Shown one piece after another: positions 36,143-44,522 of a stretch of 64,000 bases of DNA. Source of the DNA: Bradyrhizobium iriomotense (lineage in GTDB: Bacteria; Pseudomonadota; Alphaproteobacteria; Rhizobiales; Xanthobacteraceae); NCBI RefSeq assembly GCF_030160715.1, contig NZ_BSOW01000017.1:143992-207991 (forward strand), given 5' to 3'. Positions within the stretch are counted from its first letter, which is position 1; every line of letters begins with the position of its first letter. Position numbers and translations under genes: made by a program. The notes below the pieces were generated by a model. It saw only the letters and a program-made list of their open reading frames with translations. It searched no databases and was not told the DNA's origin.

Positions 36143-36240
36143 ATATAGTGTCCGTTCATGATTTGTTTCGAGCATCCAGTGGCTTCTGCTGAATCTGGCG
36201 TCTCGGAATCGAACGACGTCAACCGGGGGACTTGGTCGAG

Positions 36241-36939
36241 ATGTTAACGCGCAAACAATACGAGCTTCTGCGGTTCATCAGTGAGCGCCTCAAGGAAAGC
36301 GGCGTGCCGCCCTCCTTCGACGAAATGAAGGATGCGCTCGATCTGCGCTCGAAGTCGGGCATCCATCGCCTGATCACCGCGCTGGAAGAGCGCGGCTTCA
36401 TCCGTCGCCTGCCCAACCGCGCACGCGCCATCGAGGTCATCAAGCTGCCCGAGCTTCAGGCCGCAGGCGCCGGCCGCCGCGGCTTCACGCCAAGCGTCAT
36501 CGAAGGCAATCTCGGCAAGGTGCGGGGTGCAAGCGCTCCTGCCGACGAGGGCGAGCGTCCGGTCGCCGTGCCCGTGATGGGACGGATCGCGGCCGGCACG
36601 CCGATCGAGGCATTGCAGACCCGCAGCCACACCATCAGCGTGCCGCCGGACATGCTCGGCTCGGGCGAGCACTACGCGCTCGAAGTGCGCGGCGATTCGA
36701 TGGTCGATGCCGGCATCCTGGATGGCGACATGGCGCTGATCCAGCGCAACGAGACCGCAGACACCGGCGACATCGTGGTGGCGCTGATCGACGACGAGGA
36801 AGCGACGCTCAAGCGCTTCCGGCGCCGCGGCGCGTCGATCGCGCTGGAGCCCGCCAACACCGCCTACGAGGTGCGCATCCTGCCGCCGAACCGGGTCAAG
36901 ATTCAGGGCAAGCTGATCGGGCTGTACCGGAAGTACTGA
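36241..36939 (+). CDS. lexA: SOS repressor LexA
   Basis: The 232-aa repressor has a winged-helix N-terminal domain (MLTRKQYELLRFISERLKES, SGIHRLITALEERGFI) and a C-terminal S24 autoprotease. The self-cleavage Ala-Gly lies in MGRIAAGTPIEA (about residue 117). Catalytic Ser is in EVRGDSMVDAGI (about 155) and Lys in EEATLKRF (about 193). It is longer than E. coli LexA, as usual in Rhizobiales, because of an extended linker. The ATG at 36241 has GGGGGA upstream, so the TTG nine bases earlier is ignored. The SOS box upstream indicates autoregulation. Confidence 0.97.
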   Translation: MLTRKQYELLRFISERLKESGVPPSFDEMKDALDLRSKSGIHRLITALEERGFIRRLPNRARAIEVIKLPELQAAGAGRRGFTPSVIEGNLGKVRGASAPADEGERPVAVPVMGRIAAGTPIEALQTRSHTISVPPDMLGSGEHYALEVRGDSMVDAGILDGDMALIQRNETADTGDIVVALIDDEEATLKRFRRRGASIALEPANTAYEVRILPPNRVKIQGKLIGLYRKY

Positions 36940-37114
36940 TGGCCCTTGTCCGGCAGATGGCCGGCTATCGCGCAGCGACACGGGCGGACGGATTGTCCGC
37001 TCCGGGCGGATAGTGTTTTCGCCTCCGCTGCGATTATCCCCTCACCTGCGCAGAGCTACATCCTCAGAGCATGGCAGGCGCGAACGCGCCGTGCATGATG
37101 CAGAGGACAAAGCC

Positions 37115-37321
37115 ATGCGACAGATGATTTTGAGCGTGATCTCGGCGGCCTTGATCGCGGAATCGGCATCCGCGAGCGATGCAGCGCAGCACCACCATGC
37201 CGTCCGCAAGACAGAGCACGCGGCAACCACCGCGCCTTTCCGCAATTCCAGCAATGCGATCGCTCCCGCGCCGCAGGCGAGCTGGCCCTATTCGGGGTAC
37301 TCGGCTCCTGCCGGCCGTTGA
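37115..37321 (+). CDS. Small secreted hypothetical protein, 68 aa
   Basis: AGAGGA seven bases before the ATG at 37115 decides the start. The product has a signal peptide (MRQMILSVISAALIAESASA, cleavage about 20-22) and a mature peptide of about 46 residues that is rich in His near its start (AAQHHHAVRKTEH), then Ser/Pro and ends WPYSGYSAPAGR. No known family. It is flanked by lexA (with a GCGGAC-N5-GTCCGC hairpin at 36984) and the next hypothetical gene. Confidence 0.6.
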   Translation: MRQMILSVISAALIAESASASDAAQHHHAVRKTEHAATTAPFRNSSNAIAPAPQASWPYSGYSAPAGR

Positions 37322-37545
37322 TGGAGCTCGCGTGAGTGAATGGTGTGAACCAAGATAGAGTCGTAGCGTGCGGCTTTGTTCCTCGTTTGCCGGGAAGGAT
37401 CCGGGAAAGATAATGTGATCGGGCGCCGCGCAGACGGGCCGCAGATTTGCCCACAAAAACGCGATACACTCGTAGGCTTCCACTCTGATAGAGGCCTGCG
37501 CCTCCGGGGGGCGCGGACCTGCTATCTCGCATGAGGAGCACTCCG

Positions 37546-37983
37546 ATGTGTGACTACAGCCTACATGCCGTTGCGACCCGCCCCGCTCAAGTCGGCGAGA
37601 CGATCGTCACGACAACCTTCCGCGGCACCTCGACGCGTGGATTTGCGTCGGAGCGTGATCTCTCGGTTGCCGTCTGCCTCCTGCCCGGCACCGAGCTCGC
37701 CTTCGCCGACAACGTCCGCTACGACAATCGCTGGATCTGGACGCGTACCGTCAATTCCCGCGTCGGCAAGTTCGGCAAGGTCGATCCGCACATTCCCGAT
37801 CGTCATCACGATGCGATCGAATTCCCCGACGGCAACTACGTGCTGGTGACTCAGCTCGTCGAAGGCCAGCGTGCCACGGTTCTGCAATTGCCGGTGACGC
37901 AGCCCCTCGGCGAGAAGACAGAGCAGCCCGCCGTCGAGCAGCACCCGACCACGACGCCCACGACACGCCTGCCGATTGGCTGA
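37546..37983 (+). CDS. Conserved hypothetical protein, 145 aa
   Basis: The protein starts MCDYSLHAVATRPAQVGETI and contains an RGFASERDLSVAVCLLPGTE core and DRHHDAIEFPDGNYVLVTQL, with a low-complexity Glu/Thr/Pro tail. I recall close relatives in many Bradyrhizobium genomes but no function. It lacks a signal peptide. The ATG at 37546 is preceded by AGGAG at 9 nt, so the ATG at 37531 is less likely. It converges on comEC with 8 nt between the stops. Confidence 0.7.
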   Translation: MCDYSLHAVATRPAQVGETIVTTTFRGTSTRGFASERDLSVAVCLLPGTELAFADNVRYDNRWIWTRTVNSRVGKFGKVDPHIPDRHHDAIEFPDGNYVLVTQLVEGQRATVLQLPVTQPLGEKTEQPAVEQHPTTTPTTRLPIG

Positions 37984-37991
37984 CGCGTCCT

Positions 37992-40271
37992 TTAATCCTC
38001 GGCCTGCAGGTCGGCCTCCGACGGCGTAGCGTCCTTGCTGCGTAACGTGGCCGGCCGCGGTGCGAGGCTGAGCTCGAAATCGCTATCGCCGGCTCCCGCC
38101 GGCGACCAGGGGCGGTTTGCGCCCCTTGCTTTCACCGTTTGCAGCGTGAAACCATCGCCGCTCCGCGACAGCGAGAGTGCGCCTTGCGTCTTCAGGCGCT
38201 CGCGATCGACGACCATCGCCGCGCAATCCGGCGCGGACGGCTTTGCCGTCACCACCAGCGCGGCGCGGCTGCAATCATCCGCCAGCGCATCGACACGCAG
38301 CGACAGCGCGACCAGACGACCATCGGCGAGCGGCGTCGCGCAGCCGGCCTCGTCGCATGAGACGCCATCGGCGAGCGAGGTATCGGTCGCGCCGCGCGGA
38401 TCGCCATCGGCTGCAAGCCACTCCTTGAGGAGGAAATTGTCCTTGCCGGTTCGGATCAGGTGCAGCTTGCCGTCCCTGCCACGCACCGCGACGCTGTGGC
38501 CGTCGCCTGCGATCAGAATGTCGGGCTGGCGCATATGCAGCGCCCAGCCGATCGCGAGCGCCAGCACGATGGCGCCCGTCCAGCGCAGCGGCGTCCGCAA
38601 CAGGCCCAGCACGACGAGGCCGATGCTGGCGGCGATCAGCGGCCCCATGCCAAACGCCGTGATGCGGCCGACCGCACCTGGCAAGGCCGCTACCCAGCGT
38701 GTCACGACGACCATCCAGTCGATGCCGATCCCCATCAGCCACCAGAACACACCATCGAGCCCGAACGGCGCAGCAATCAATCCAAGAATCCCGGCAGGCA
38801 TCACAAGCGCCGAAACCACTGGCATTGCCGCAAGATTCGCGAGCACGCCATAGGGCGTGACGCGATGGAAATGGAAGGCGGCATAGGGCGTCGTCGCAAG
38901 CCCTGCGATCAGCGAGGCCATCAGCAGCATGACGAGCTCGCGGCCGCCCCATAGCGCGATACGCGCGGTTGTCGAATGGTCCGGCGAGGCGAACAGGTTC
39001 GGCATGCCGATCTGCACCAGCGCGACGAGACCAAGCGTAGCGGCGAACGACATCTGGAAGCTCGGATGAACCAGCGCTTCCGGAGCCACCGCGAGCACGA
39101 TCAGTGCGGCAACCGCCAGCGTGCGGAAGGTGATGGCGCGGCGATCGACCATCACCGCGATCAGCACCACCGCGGTCATGAAGAACGAGCGCTGCGTCGC
39201 GACCTCGGCGCCGGACAGCAGCAGGTAAAACGCCGCGGCCACCAGCGCAGCCGCAGCCGACCATTTCTTGATCGGATAGCCCACTGCAAATCCCGGGATC
39301 AGCGCCAGCAGAGCGCGCACCGCAAAGAACACGACGCCGGCGACGACCGCCATGTGATAGCCCGAGATCGACAGCACGTGCCCGAGGCCTGAGATGAACA
39401 TGGCGTCGTTGACGGGCTCGGTGATCGCATCGCGCCGCCCGGTGAGGAGCGCGGTGGCGATTGCGCGATTGTCGCCGTCGAGCGTGGCGCGGATGCGCGT
39501 GTCGATCGCATCGCGCAGGCCTTGCATGATCGCGGCATAGCGCAACCGCAAGCCACCGGCCTCCGGTGCTGCGGCGACCGTGATCGCCCCCATCGCAAAG
39601 CCTGACGCGCCGATGCCCTGGAAAAACATGTCGCGGGAGAAATCGTAGCTGCCGGGCCGCAGCGGCGCGAGCGGCGGCATCAGTCGCGCCTTGAGCTGCA
39701 CGAAGCTGCCGACCTCGGGGGCCGTGCCCTTGCGCACCGACAGCCGCACGCGCTCGAGCTGGACGTCGCCCCGCGGCGCCTCCATCGCGGTGACGCGCAG
39801 CACGAAGCGGTCGGTGCGCTCGCGGATGTCGCGGGTCTCGACGAAGCCGGACAACGCCACCGAATAGAGCGGCTTTGCCAGAACGGTGTGCGCGATGCGC
39901 GCGGTCTTCCAGGTTGCCGTGGCAAAGCCTGCGGCGACCGCGGCGATCATGATGGCGGGCGCGAACAACCGGCTCCGCCGCAACAGCAGGCTACCTGCCA
40001 TGAGCACCAGCGCCGTGATCGCCGCGACCGCGAGCACGGGTTCGTGGTCGGCAGCAAAATAGAGAGCGATCCCGGTACCGAAGGCAACGGGCACCCACGG
40101 CAGCAGCCGCCCCGCGCCGGCTTCCGCCTTCGCCCATCCGCGCAACGTTTCGGCCAGCGACGACCAGGCGCCGAAGCCGGCGGGCGCAAGACCGCCGGCC
40201 GAAGCGGCAGGGCCCACAGGCCATGTCCCGGCAATCCCTTGCGAGCGGTGTGGCCGGGAAGGCTCCGCCAT
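37992..40271 (-). CDS. comEC: ComEC/Rec2-family DNA uptake channel protein
   Basis: The 759-aa polytopic inner-membrane protein has N-terminal helices and a DUF4131 region (about 30-220), the ComEC core (about 250-530; FISGLGHVLSISGYHMAVVAG, LLLSGAEVATQRSFFMTAVV, PSFQMSFAATLGLVAL) and a soluble C-terminal part (about 550-759). ComEC imports single-stranded DNA across the inner membrane in natural competence. The C-terminal metallo-beta-lactamase domain of Bacillus and Neisseria ComEC is not recognisable: there is no HxHxDH motif. The ATG at 40271 is the start. The gene converges on the 145-aa hypothetical downstream of lexA. Confidence 0.88.
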   Translation of the reverse strand: MAEPSRPHRSQGIAGTWPVGPAASAGGLAPAGFGAWSSLAETLRGWAKAEAGAGRLLPWVPVAFGTGIALYFAADHEPVLAVAAITALVLMAGSLLLRRSRLFAPAIMIAAVAAGFATATWKTARIAHTVLAKPLYSVALSGFVETRDIRERTDRFVLRVTAMEAPRGDVQLERVRLSVRKGTAPEVGSFVQLKARLMPPLAPLRPGSYDFSRDMFFQGIGASGFAMGAITVAAAPEAGGLRLRYAAIMQGLRDAIDTRIRATLDGDNRAIATALLTGRRDAITEPVNDAMFISGLGHVLSISGYHMAVVAGVVFFAVRALLALIPGFAVGYPIKKWSAAAALVAAAFYLLLSGAEVATQRSFFMTAVVLIAVMVDRRAITFRTLAVAALIVLAVAPEALVHPSFQMSFAATLGLVALVQIGMPNLFASPDHSTTARIALWGGRELVMLLMASLIAGLATTPYAAFHFHRVTPYGVLANLAAMPVVSALVMPAGILGLIAAPFGLDGVFWWLMGIGIDWMVVVTRWVAALPGAVGRITAFGMGPLIAASIGLVVLGLLRTPLRWTGAIVLALAIGWALHMRQPDILIAGDGHSVAVRGRDGKLHLIRTGKDNFLLKEWLAADGDPRGATDTSLADGVSCDEAGCATPLADGRLVALSLRVDALADDCSRAALVVTAKPSAPDCAAMVVDRERLKTQGALSLSRSGDGFTLQTVKARGANRPWSPAGAGDSDFELSLAPRPATLRSKDATPSEADLQAED

Positions 40272-40364
40272 TCCTGCACCTTACGATACGCGACTGGAAC
40301 CGAGGCTACCGGAAGGTGCAGGGACGCGAATAGCGGAACGGAAGAGGAACCGACCGAAAGGCCG

Positions 40365-40598
40365 TTACTTTTCCTCTTCCATCGTCACGGCCACCGCCGC
40401 CTTGGCTGAGAGCCGGACCTTGTTGCCCTCGATGTCGGCGACGAGACCCTTGTCGATGAAATGATGATGGCCCTTGTGACTGCCCTCGCCGCTGTCCTTC
40501 CTGGTCAGCCTGATGCGGTTGCCTTCGACGCGGTCGACGGTGCCGATATGAACGCCATCGGCGCCGATCACTTCCATATGCTCTGCGATGTCTTGCAT
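40365..40598 (-). CDS. DUF2171 domain protein, 77 aa
   Basis: The small PRC-barrel-like protein begins MQDIAEHMEVIGADGVHIGT and continues VDRVEGNRIRLTRKDSGEG, then HHHFIDKGLVADIEGNKVRL. This is the DUF2171 pattern, a beta-barrel of unknown function common in Rhizobiales. The frame is open to 40721, but the ATG at 40598 gives the family start. It lies between comEC and the SnoaL-like gene, all on the minus strand. Confidence 0.82.
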   Translation of the reverse strand: MQDIAEHMEVIGADGVHIGTVDRVEGNRIRLTRKDSGEGSHKGHHHFIDKGLVADIEGNKVRLSAKAAVAVTMEEEK

Positions 40599-40658
40599 GG
40601 TGGGGATTTCCTGGTTGATCCCACACAACGCATTCGAGGTGATCCAGTTCACCTCTCT

Positions 40659-40700
40659 CGTCATTCCGGGGCGCGACGCAGTCGCGAGCCCGGAATGACG
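40659..40700. repeat. Short palindromic repeat CGTCATTCCGGG
   Basis: CGTCATTCCGGG and CCCGGAATGACG form perfect 12-bp arms around GCGCGACGCAGTCGCGAG, itself partly paired (CGCGAC/GTCGCG). It lies between two small genes and could act as a terminator. This motif is widespread in Bradyrhizobium genomes as I know them. Confidence 0.7.
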
Positions 40701-40724
40701 GGAGAGAAAGGGCCGGTTCATCCC

Positions 40725-41117
40725 CTACTGCGCGATCAGCGCCGTCCTCGCCGACACGTGATGACTAGCGATCTTCCAGTCGCCGTCCTCGAGAACGATG
40801 ACCCAGGTGATCTTGACCGAGAGCGGCGAGGCTTCCTCGCCGAGGTCGAAAGAGGCGATGGCAGCCATGTTGACCACCTCACGCGCGACATGCGCGCAAG
40901 CGACGTCCGAAAACGAAACGCTCGGCGAACGCCAGCGGGGCAGACCATTGAAATAGGCTGCAACGCCGTCGCGGCCGCGATAGAGTTTTGGGTTCGAGCC
41001 GAAGAAGAACGCGTTCTTCGAATACAGCGACGACAGCGCCGCCGCATCCAACCTTGCGAAGCCGGCGGACCATTTCGCGATGATGGCGGAAACGATGACG
41101 TCGGCATCTTCCTGCAT
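40725..41117 (-). CDS. SnoaL/NTF2-like protein
   Basis: The 130-aa single-domain protein has the cone-shaped alpha+beta fold of the DUF4440/SgcJ group. It has a helical start (VIVSAIIAKWSAGFARLDAA), the motif LSSLYSKNAFFFGSNPKLYRG and C-terminal strands (VKITWVIVLEDGDWKIASHH) with the conserved W-x-I-x-x-H-H. Such proteins range from isomerases to binding proteins, and none can be chosen here. It follows glnS by 18 nt on the same strand and is probably co-transcribed. Confidence 0.85.
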   Translation of the reverse strand: MQEDADVIVSAIIAKWSAGFARLDAAALSSLYSKNAFFFGSNPKLYRGRDGVAAYFNGLPRWRSPSVSFSDVACAHVAREVVNMAAIASFDLGEEASPLSVKITWVIVLEDGDWKIASHHVSARTALIAQ

Positions 41118-41135
41118 GCGACAGCTCAGCCCCTA

Positions 41136-42812
41136 TCAACCCTTGGCGACTTCCTTGGCAAAGGTGTCGCGCAATCCGATCGTGCGCGAAAACACCGGCT
41201 TGCCCGGCGTCGAGTCCTTGTCGCGCACGAAATAACCCTGCCGCTCGAACTGCATCGGCTCGGTCGCATTGCTCTCGGCAACCGACACTTCGATCCGCGC
41301 ATCGGGCAGGATCTCCAGCGACTGCGGATTGAGGTCGGCGGCGAAGTTCGCCGCGTTCGGGCTCGGGTTCGAGAACAGCTGGTTGTAGAGGCGGATCTCC
41401 GCCGGCACCGACTGCGCCGCCGGCAGCCAGTGCATCGTCGCCTTGACCTTGCGGCCGTCAGGCGCGTTGCCGCCCTTGGTTGCGGGATCATAGGTGCAGC
41501 GGAGCTCGGTGACTTCGCCGGCGTCGTTCTTGATTACGCCGGTGCACTTGATGAAATAGGCGTAGCGCAGCCGCACCTCGTTGCCCGGCGACAGGCGGAA
41601 GAACTTTTTCGGCGGGTTCTCCATGAAGTCGTCGCGCTCGATATAGATCTCGCGGGAGAATGCGATCTTGCGCGTGCCGGCGGACGCATCGTCAGGATGG
41701 TTGATCGCCTCGAGCTCCTCGACCTGCCCTTCCGGATAATTCTCGATCACGACCTTCAGCGGCCGCAGCACCGCCATGCGCCGCTGCGACGTGCGGTTCA
41801 ATTCCTCGCGGATGCAGAACTCGAGCATGCCGACGTCGACGACGCTGTTGGCTTTCGCCACACCGATGCGCTTGACGAACTCGCGAAGTGCGGCCGGCGG
41901 CACGCCACGGCGGCGCAGGCCTGCCATGGTCGGCATGCGCGGATCGTCCCAGCCCGCAACATGGCCGTCGCGCACGAGCTGGGTCAGCACGCGCTTCGAC
42001 AGGACAGTGTAGGTCAGGTTCAGCCGCGCGAATTCGTACTGGTGCGGTTCCGACGGCACCGGCAGCTTCTCGATGAACCAGTCGTAGAGCGGACGGTGAT
42101 CCTCGAACTCCAGCGTGCAGATCGAGTGCGTGATGCTCTCGATCGCATCCGACTGACCATGGGCGTAGTCGTAGCTCGGATAGATGCACCACTTGTCGCC
42201 GGTGCGCGGATGATGCGCATGCAGGATGCGGTACATCACGGGATCGCGCAGGTTGATGTTGGGCGAGGCCATGTCGATCTTGGCGCGCAGCACGCGCGCG
42301 CCGTTCGGGAATTCGCCGGCCTTCATGCGGCGGAACAGGTCGAGGTTCTCCTCGACCGTGCGATCGCGGAACGGCGAATTCTTGCCGGGCTCGGTCAGCG
42401 TGCCGCGAGTGAGCCGGATCTCGTCCTGGGTCTGGTCGTCGACAAAGGCAAGGCCGTCGCGGATCAGCTTCTCCGCCCATTCGTAGAGGCGGTCGAAATA
42501 GTCCGAGGCGTAGAACAGGTTCTTGCCCCAGTCGAAGCCGAGCCAGCGCACGTCGGCCTGGATGGAGTCGATATATTCCTGCTCTTCCTTGACCGGATTG
42601 GTGTCGTCGAAGCGCAGATGGCAGCGGCCGCGAAATTCCTCGGCAATGCCGAAATTGAGCGCAATCGACTTCGCATGGCCGATATGCAGGTAGCCGTTCG
42701 GCTCCGGCGGGAACCGGGTCACGATCTCCTTGTATTTGGCCTGATCGAGGTCGGCCTGGATGATGTCACGAATGAAATCGCGCCCAACCTCAGTCGCCAC
42801 CGGTTCTGTCAT
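41136..42812 (-). CDS. glnS: Glutaminyl-tRNA synthetase
   Basis: The 558-aa class-I synthetase charges tRNA-Gln directly. Seen are the HIGH motif in FPPEPNGYLHIGHAKSI, the FDDTNP segment, the KMSKS equivalent in YTVLSKRVL and the GlnRS anticodon-binding beta-barrels in the C-terminal third (IYIERDDFMENPPKKFFRL). GlnRS is absent from most alphaproteobacteria, which use GluRS plus GatCAB amidotransferase, so this is probably an old horizontal acquisition. It is divergent from gltX across 143 nt. The start is the ATG at 42812. Confidence 0.96.
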   Translation of the reverse strand: MTEPVATEVGRDFIRDIIQADLDQAKYKEIVTRFPPEPNGYLHIGHAKSIALNFGIAEEFRGRCHLRFDDTNPVKEEQEYIDSIQADVRWLGFDWGKNLFYASDYFDRLYEWAEKLIRDGLAFVDDQTQDEIRLTRGTLTEPGKNSPFRDRTVEENLDLFRRMKAGEFPNGARVLRAKIDMASPNINLRDPVMYRILHAHHPRTGDKWCIYPSYDYAHGQSDAIESITHSICTLEFEDHRPLYDWFIEKLPVPSEPHQYEFARLNLTYTVLSKRVLTQLVRDGHVAGWDDPRMPTMAGLRRRGVPPAALREFVKRIGVAKANSVVDVGMLEFCIREELNRTSQRRMAVLRPLKVVIENYPEGQVEELEAINHPDDASAGTRKIAFSREIYIERDDFMENPPKKFFRLSPGNEVRLRYAYFIKCTGVIKNDAGEVTELRCTYDPATKGGNAPDGRKVKATMHWLPAAQSVPAEIRLYNQLFSNPSPNAANFAADLNPQSLEILPDARIEVSVAESNATEPMQFERQGYFVRDKDSTPGKPVFSRTIGLRDTFAKEVAKG

Positions 42813-42955
42813 TACGAAAATCCTGTAGGGAAATCAGCGGTCCTTCTGCCAAATTCGTTTGACCGAGCCAAGGCCTTAGCGGTCCGCTGCCGGGCTTTAG
42901 TTATGCTCCGGTCCTGTTATATACCACCGCCTCCAATGCATAGGCCCTGCCAAGA

Positions 42956-44380
42956 ATGACCGATTCCGTCGTCACCCGCTTTGCCCCCTCGCCGACCGGC
43001 TTCCTCCATATCGGGGGCGCCCGCACGGCGCTGTTCAACTGGCTCTATGCGAAGAAGCACGGCGGCAAGATGCTCCTCCGGATCGAGGACACCGACCGCG
43101 AGCGCTCCACCGAGGCGGCGATCGGCGCCATCCTCGACGGGCTGAAATGGCTGGAGCTCGGCTGGGACGGCGAGGTGATCTACCAGTTTAGCCGCGCCGC
43201 CCGTCACCGCGAGGTGGCCGAGCAGCTGCTGGCCGACGGCAAGGCCTATCACTGCTACGCCACCGCCGAGGAGCTCGCCGCGATGCGCGAGAAGGCGCGG
43301 GCCGAGGGCCGCACCCGCCTCTATGACGGCATGTGGCGCGACCGCAATCCGGCAACCGCGCCTGCGAACGTCAAGCCGACGATCCGGCTGCGCGCGCCCC
43401 AGACCGGCGAGACCGTGATCGAGGATCAGGTGCAGGGCCGCGTGGTCTGGCAGAACGAGAACCTCGACGACCTCGTCCTGCTCCGCGGCGATGGTACGCC
43501 GACCTACATGCTCGCGGTGGTGGTCGACGACCACGACATGGGCGTCACCCATGTGATCCGCGGCGACGACCATCTGATCAACGCCGCCCGCCAGAAGCAG
43601 ATCTACGATGCGATGGGCTGGGCGCTGCCGAGCATGTCGCACATTCCACTGATCCACGGCCCGGACGGCTCGAAGCTCTCCAAGCGGCATGGCGCGCTCG
43701 GCGTCGACGCCTACCGCGCCATGGGCTATCTGCCGGCCGCGCTGCGCAATTACCTCGTCCGGCTCGGCTGGAGCCATGGCGACCAGGAGATCTTCTCGAC
43801 CGAGGAGATGATTGCGGCGTTCGACCTCGCCAGCGTCGGCCGCGCCGCTGCGCGCTTCGATTTTGCCAAGCTCGAGAACCTCAACGGCCACTACATCCGC
43901 AACGCGGACGATCAATCGCTCGTGAAGATGTTCGAGGACGTGCTCGACCACGTTCCGGGACGTGCCGAGCTCAAGGCCAAGCTGAACGATGCCACGCGCG
44001 TGCAGCTTCTAAAGGCCATGCCGAGCCTGAAGGAGCGCGCCAAGACGCTGATCGAGCTGATCGACGGCGCCTATTTCATCTTCGCCGACCGCCCGCTGGA
44101 GCTCGATCCCAAGGCGGCAGCCCTGCTGACGCCGGAGAACCGGGCGCTGATCGGCAGGCTCCATTCCGCGCTGGAGAATGTCGAGAGCTGGAGCGTGGCC
44201 ACCACCGAGGCCGCGCTGCGCGCCTATGCCGAGGAAAATAGCCTCAAGCTCGGCGCGGTCGCCCAGCCGCTGCGGGCGGCGCTGACCGGACGCAGCACTT
44301 CGCCCGGCATTTTCGAGGTTTTGGACGTCCTGGGACGCCAGGAAAGCCTTGGCCGCCTCAAGGATCAGTCTACGACGTAA
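42956..44380 (+). CDS. gltX: Glutamyl-tRNA synthetase
   Basis: The 474-aa GluRS ligates glutamate to tRNA-Glu. The HIGH motif is in FAPSPTGFLHIGGARTALFN and the KMSKS motif is GSKLSKRHGAL, with LRIEDTDRERS and VIRGDDHLINAARQ between. The helical anticodon-binding domain occupies the last third. Whether it is discriminating or also charges tRNA-Gln cannot be read from sequence, but GlnRS next door removes the need. ATG at 42956. gltA follows after 142 nt on the same strand. Confidence 0.97.
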   Translation: MTDSVVTRFAPSPTGFLHIGGARTALFNWLYAKKHGGKMLLRIEDTDRERSTEAAIGAILDGLKWLELGWDGEVIYQFSRAARHREVAEQLLADGKAYHCYATAEELAAMREKARAEGRTRLYDGMWRDRNPATAPANVKPTIRLRAPQTGETVIEDQVQGRVVWQNENLDDLVLLRGDGTPTYMLAVVVDDHDMGVTHVIRGDDHLINAARQKQIYDAMGWALPSMSHIPLIHGPDGSKLSKRHGALGVDAYRAMGYLPAALRNYLVRLGWSHGDQEIFSTEEMIAAFDLASVGRAAARFDFAKLENLNGHYIRNADDQSLVKMFEDVLDHVPGRAELKAKLNDATRVQLLKAMPSLKERAKTLIELIDGAYFIFADRPLELDPKAAALLTPENRALIGRLHSALENVESWSVATTEAALRAYAEENSLKLGAVAQPLRAALTGRSTSPGIFEVLDVLGRQESLGRLKDQSTT

Positions 44381-44522
44381 GTCCTGTGCGGTGCCCATCT
44401 TGCAGCGCACACAGCAATAATATACCCATCTCACCCGTACCTTCTGGAATATCCGGCTTGCCCCGCCATCTGATGGGGGACGATCAGGTCCGGCCCGTTT
44501 CACAATTCATCGGGGACTTACG

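Noticed and set aside
36984..37000. Hairpin GCGGAC-N5-GTCCGC as lexA terminator
   Set aside because: Only 6 bp, and the nearest T run is 14 nt further on, so I did not list it as a terminator.
40461..42959. 832-codon plus-strand frame opposite glnS and its neighbours
   Set aside because: It runs antisense across glnS, the SnoaL-like gene and intergenic DNA alike, has no ribosome site and no family resemblance.
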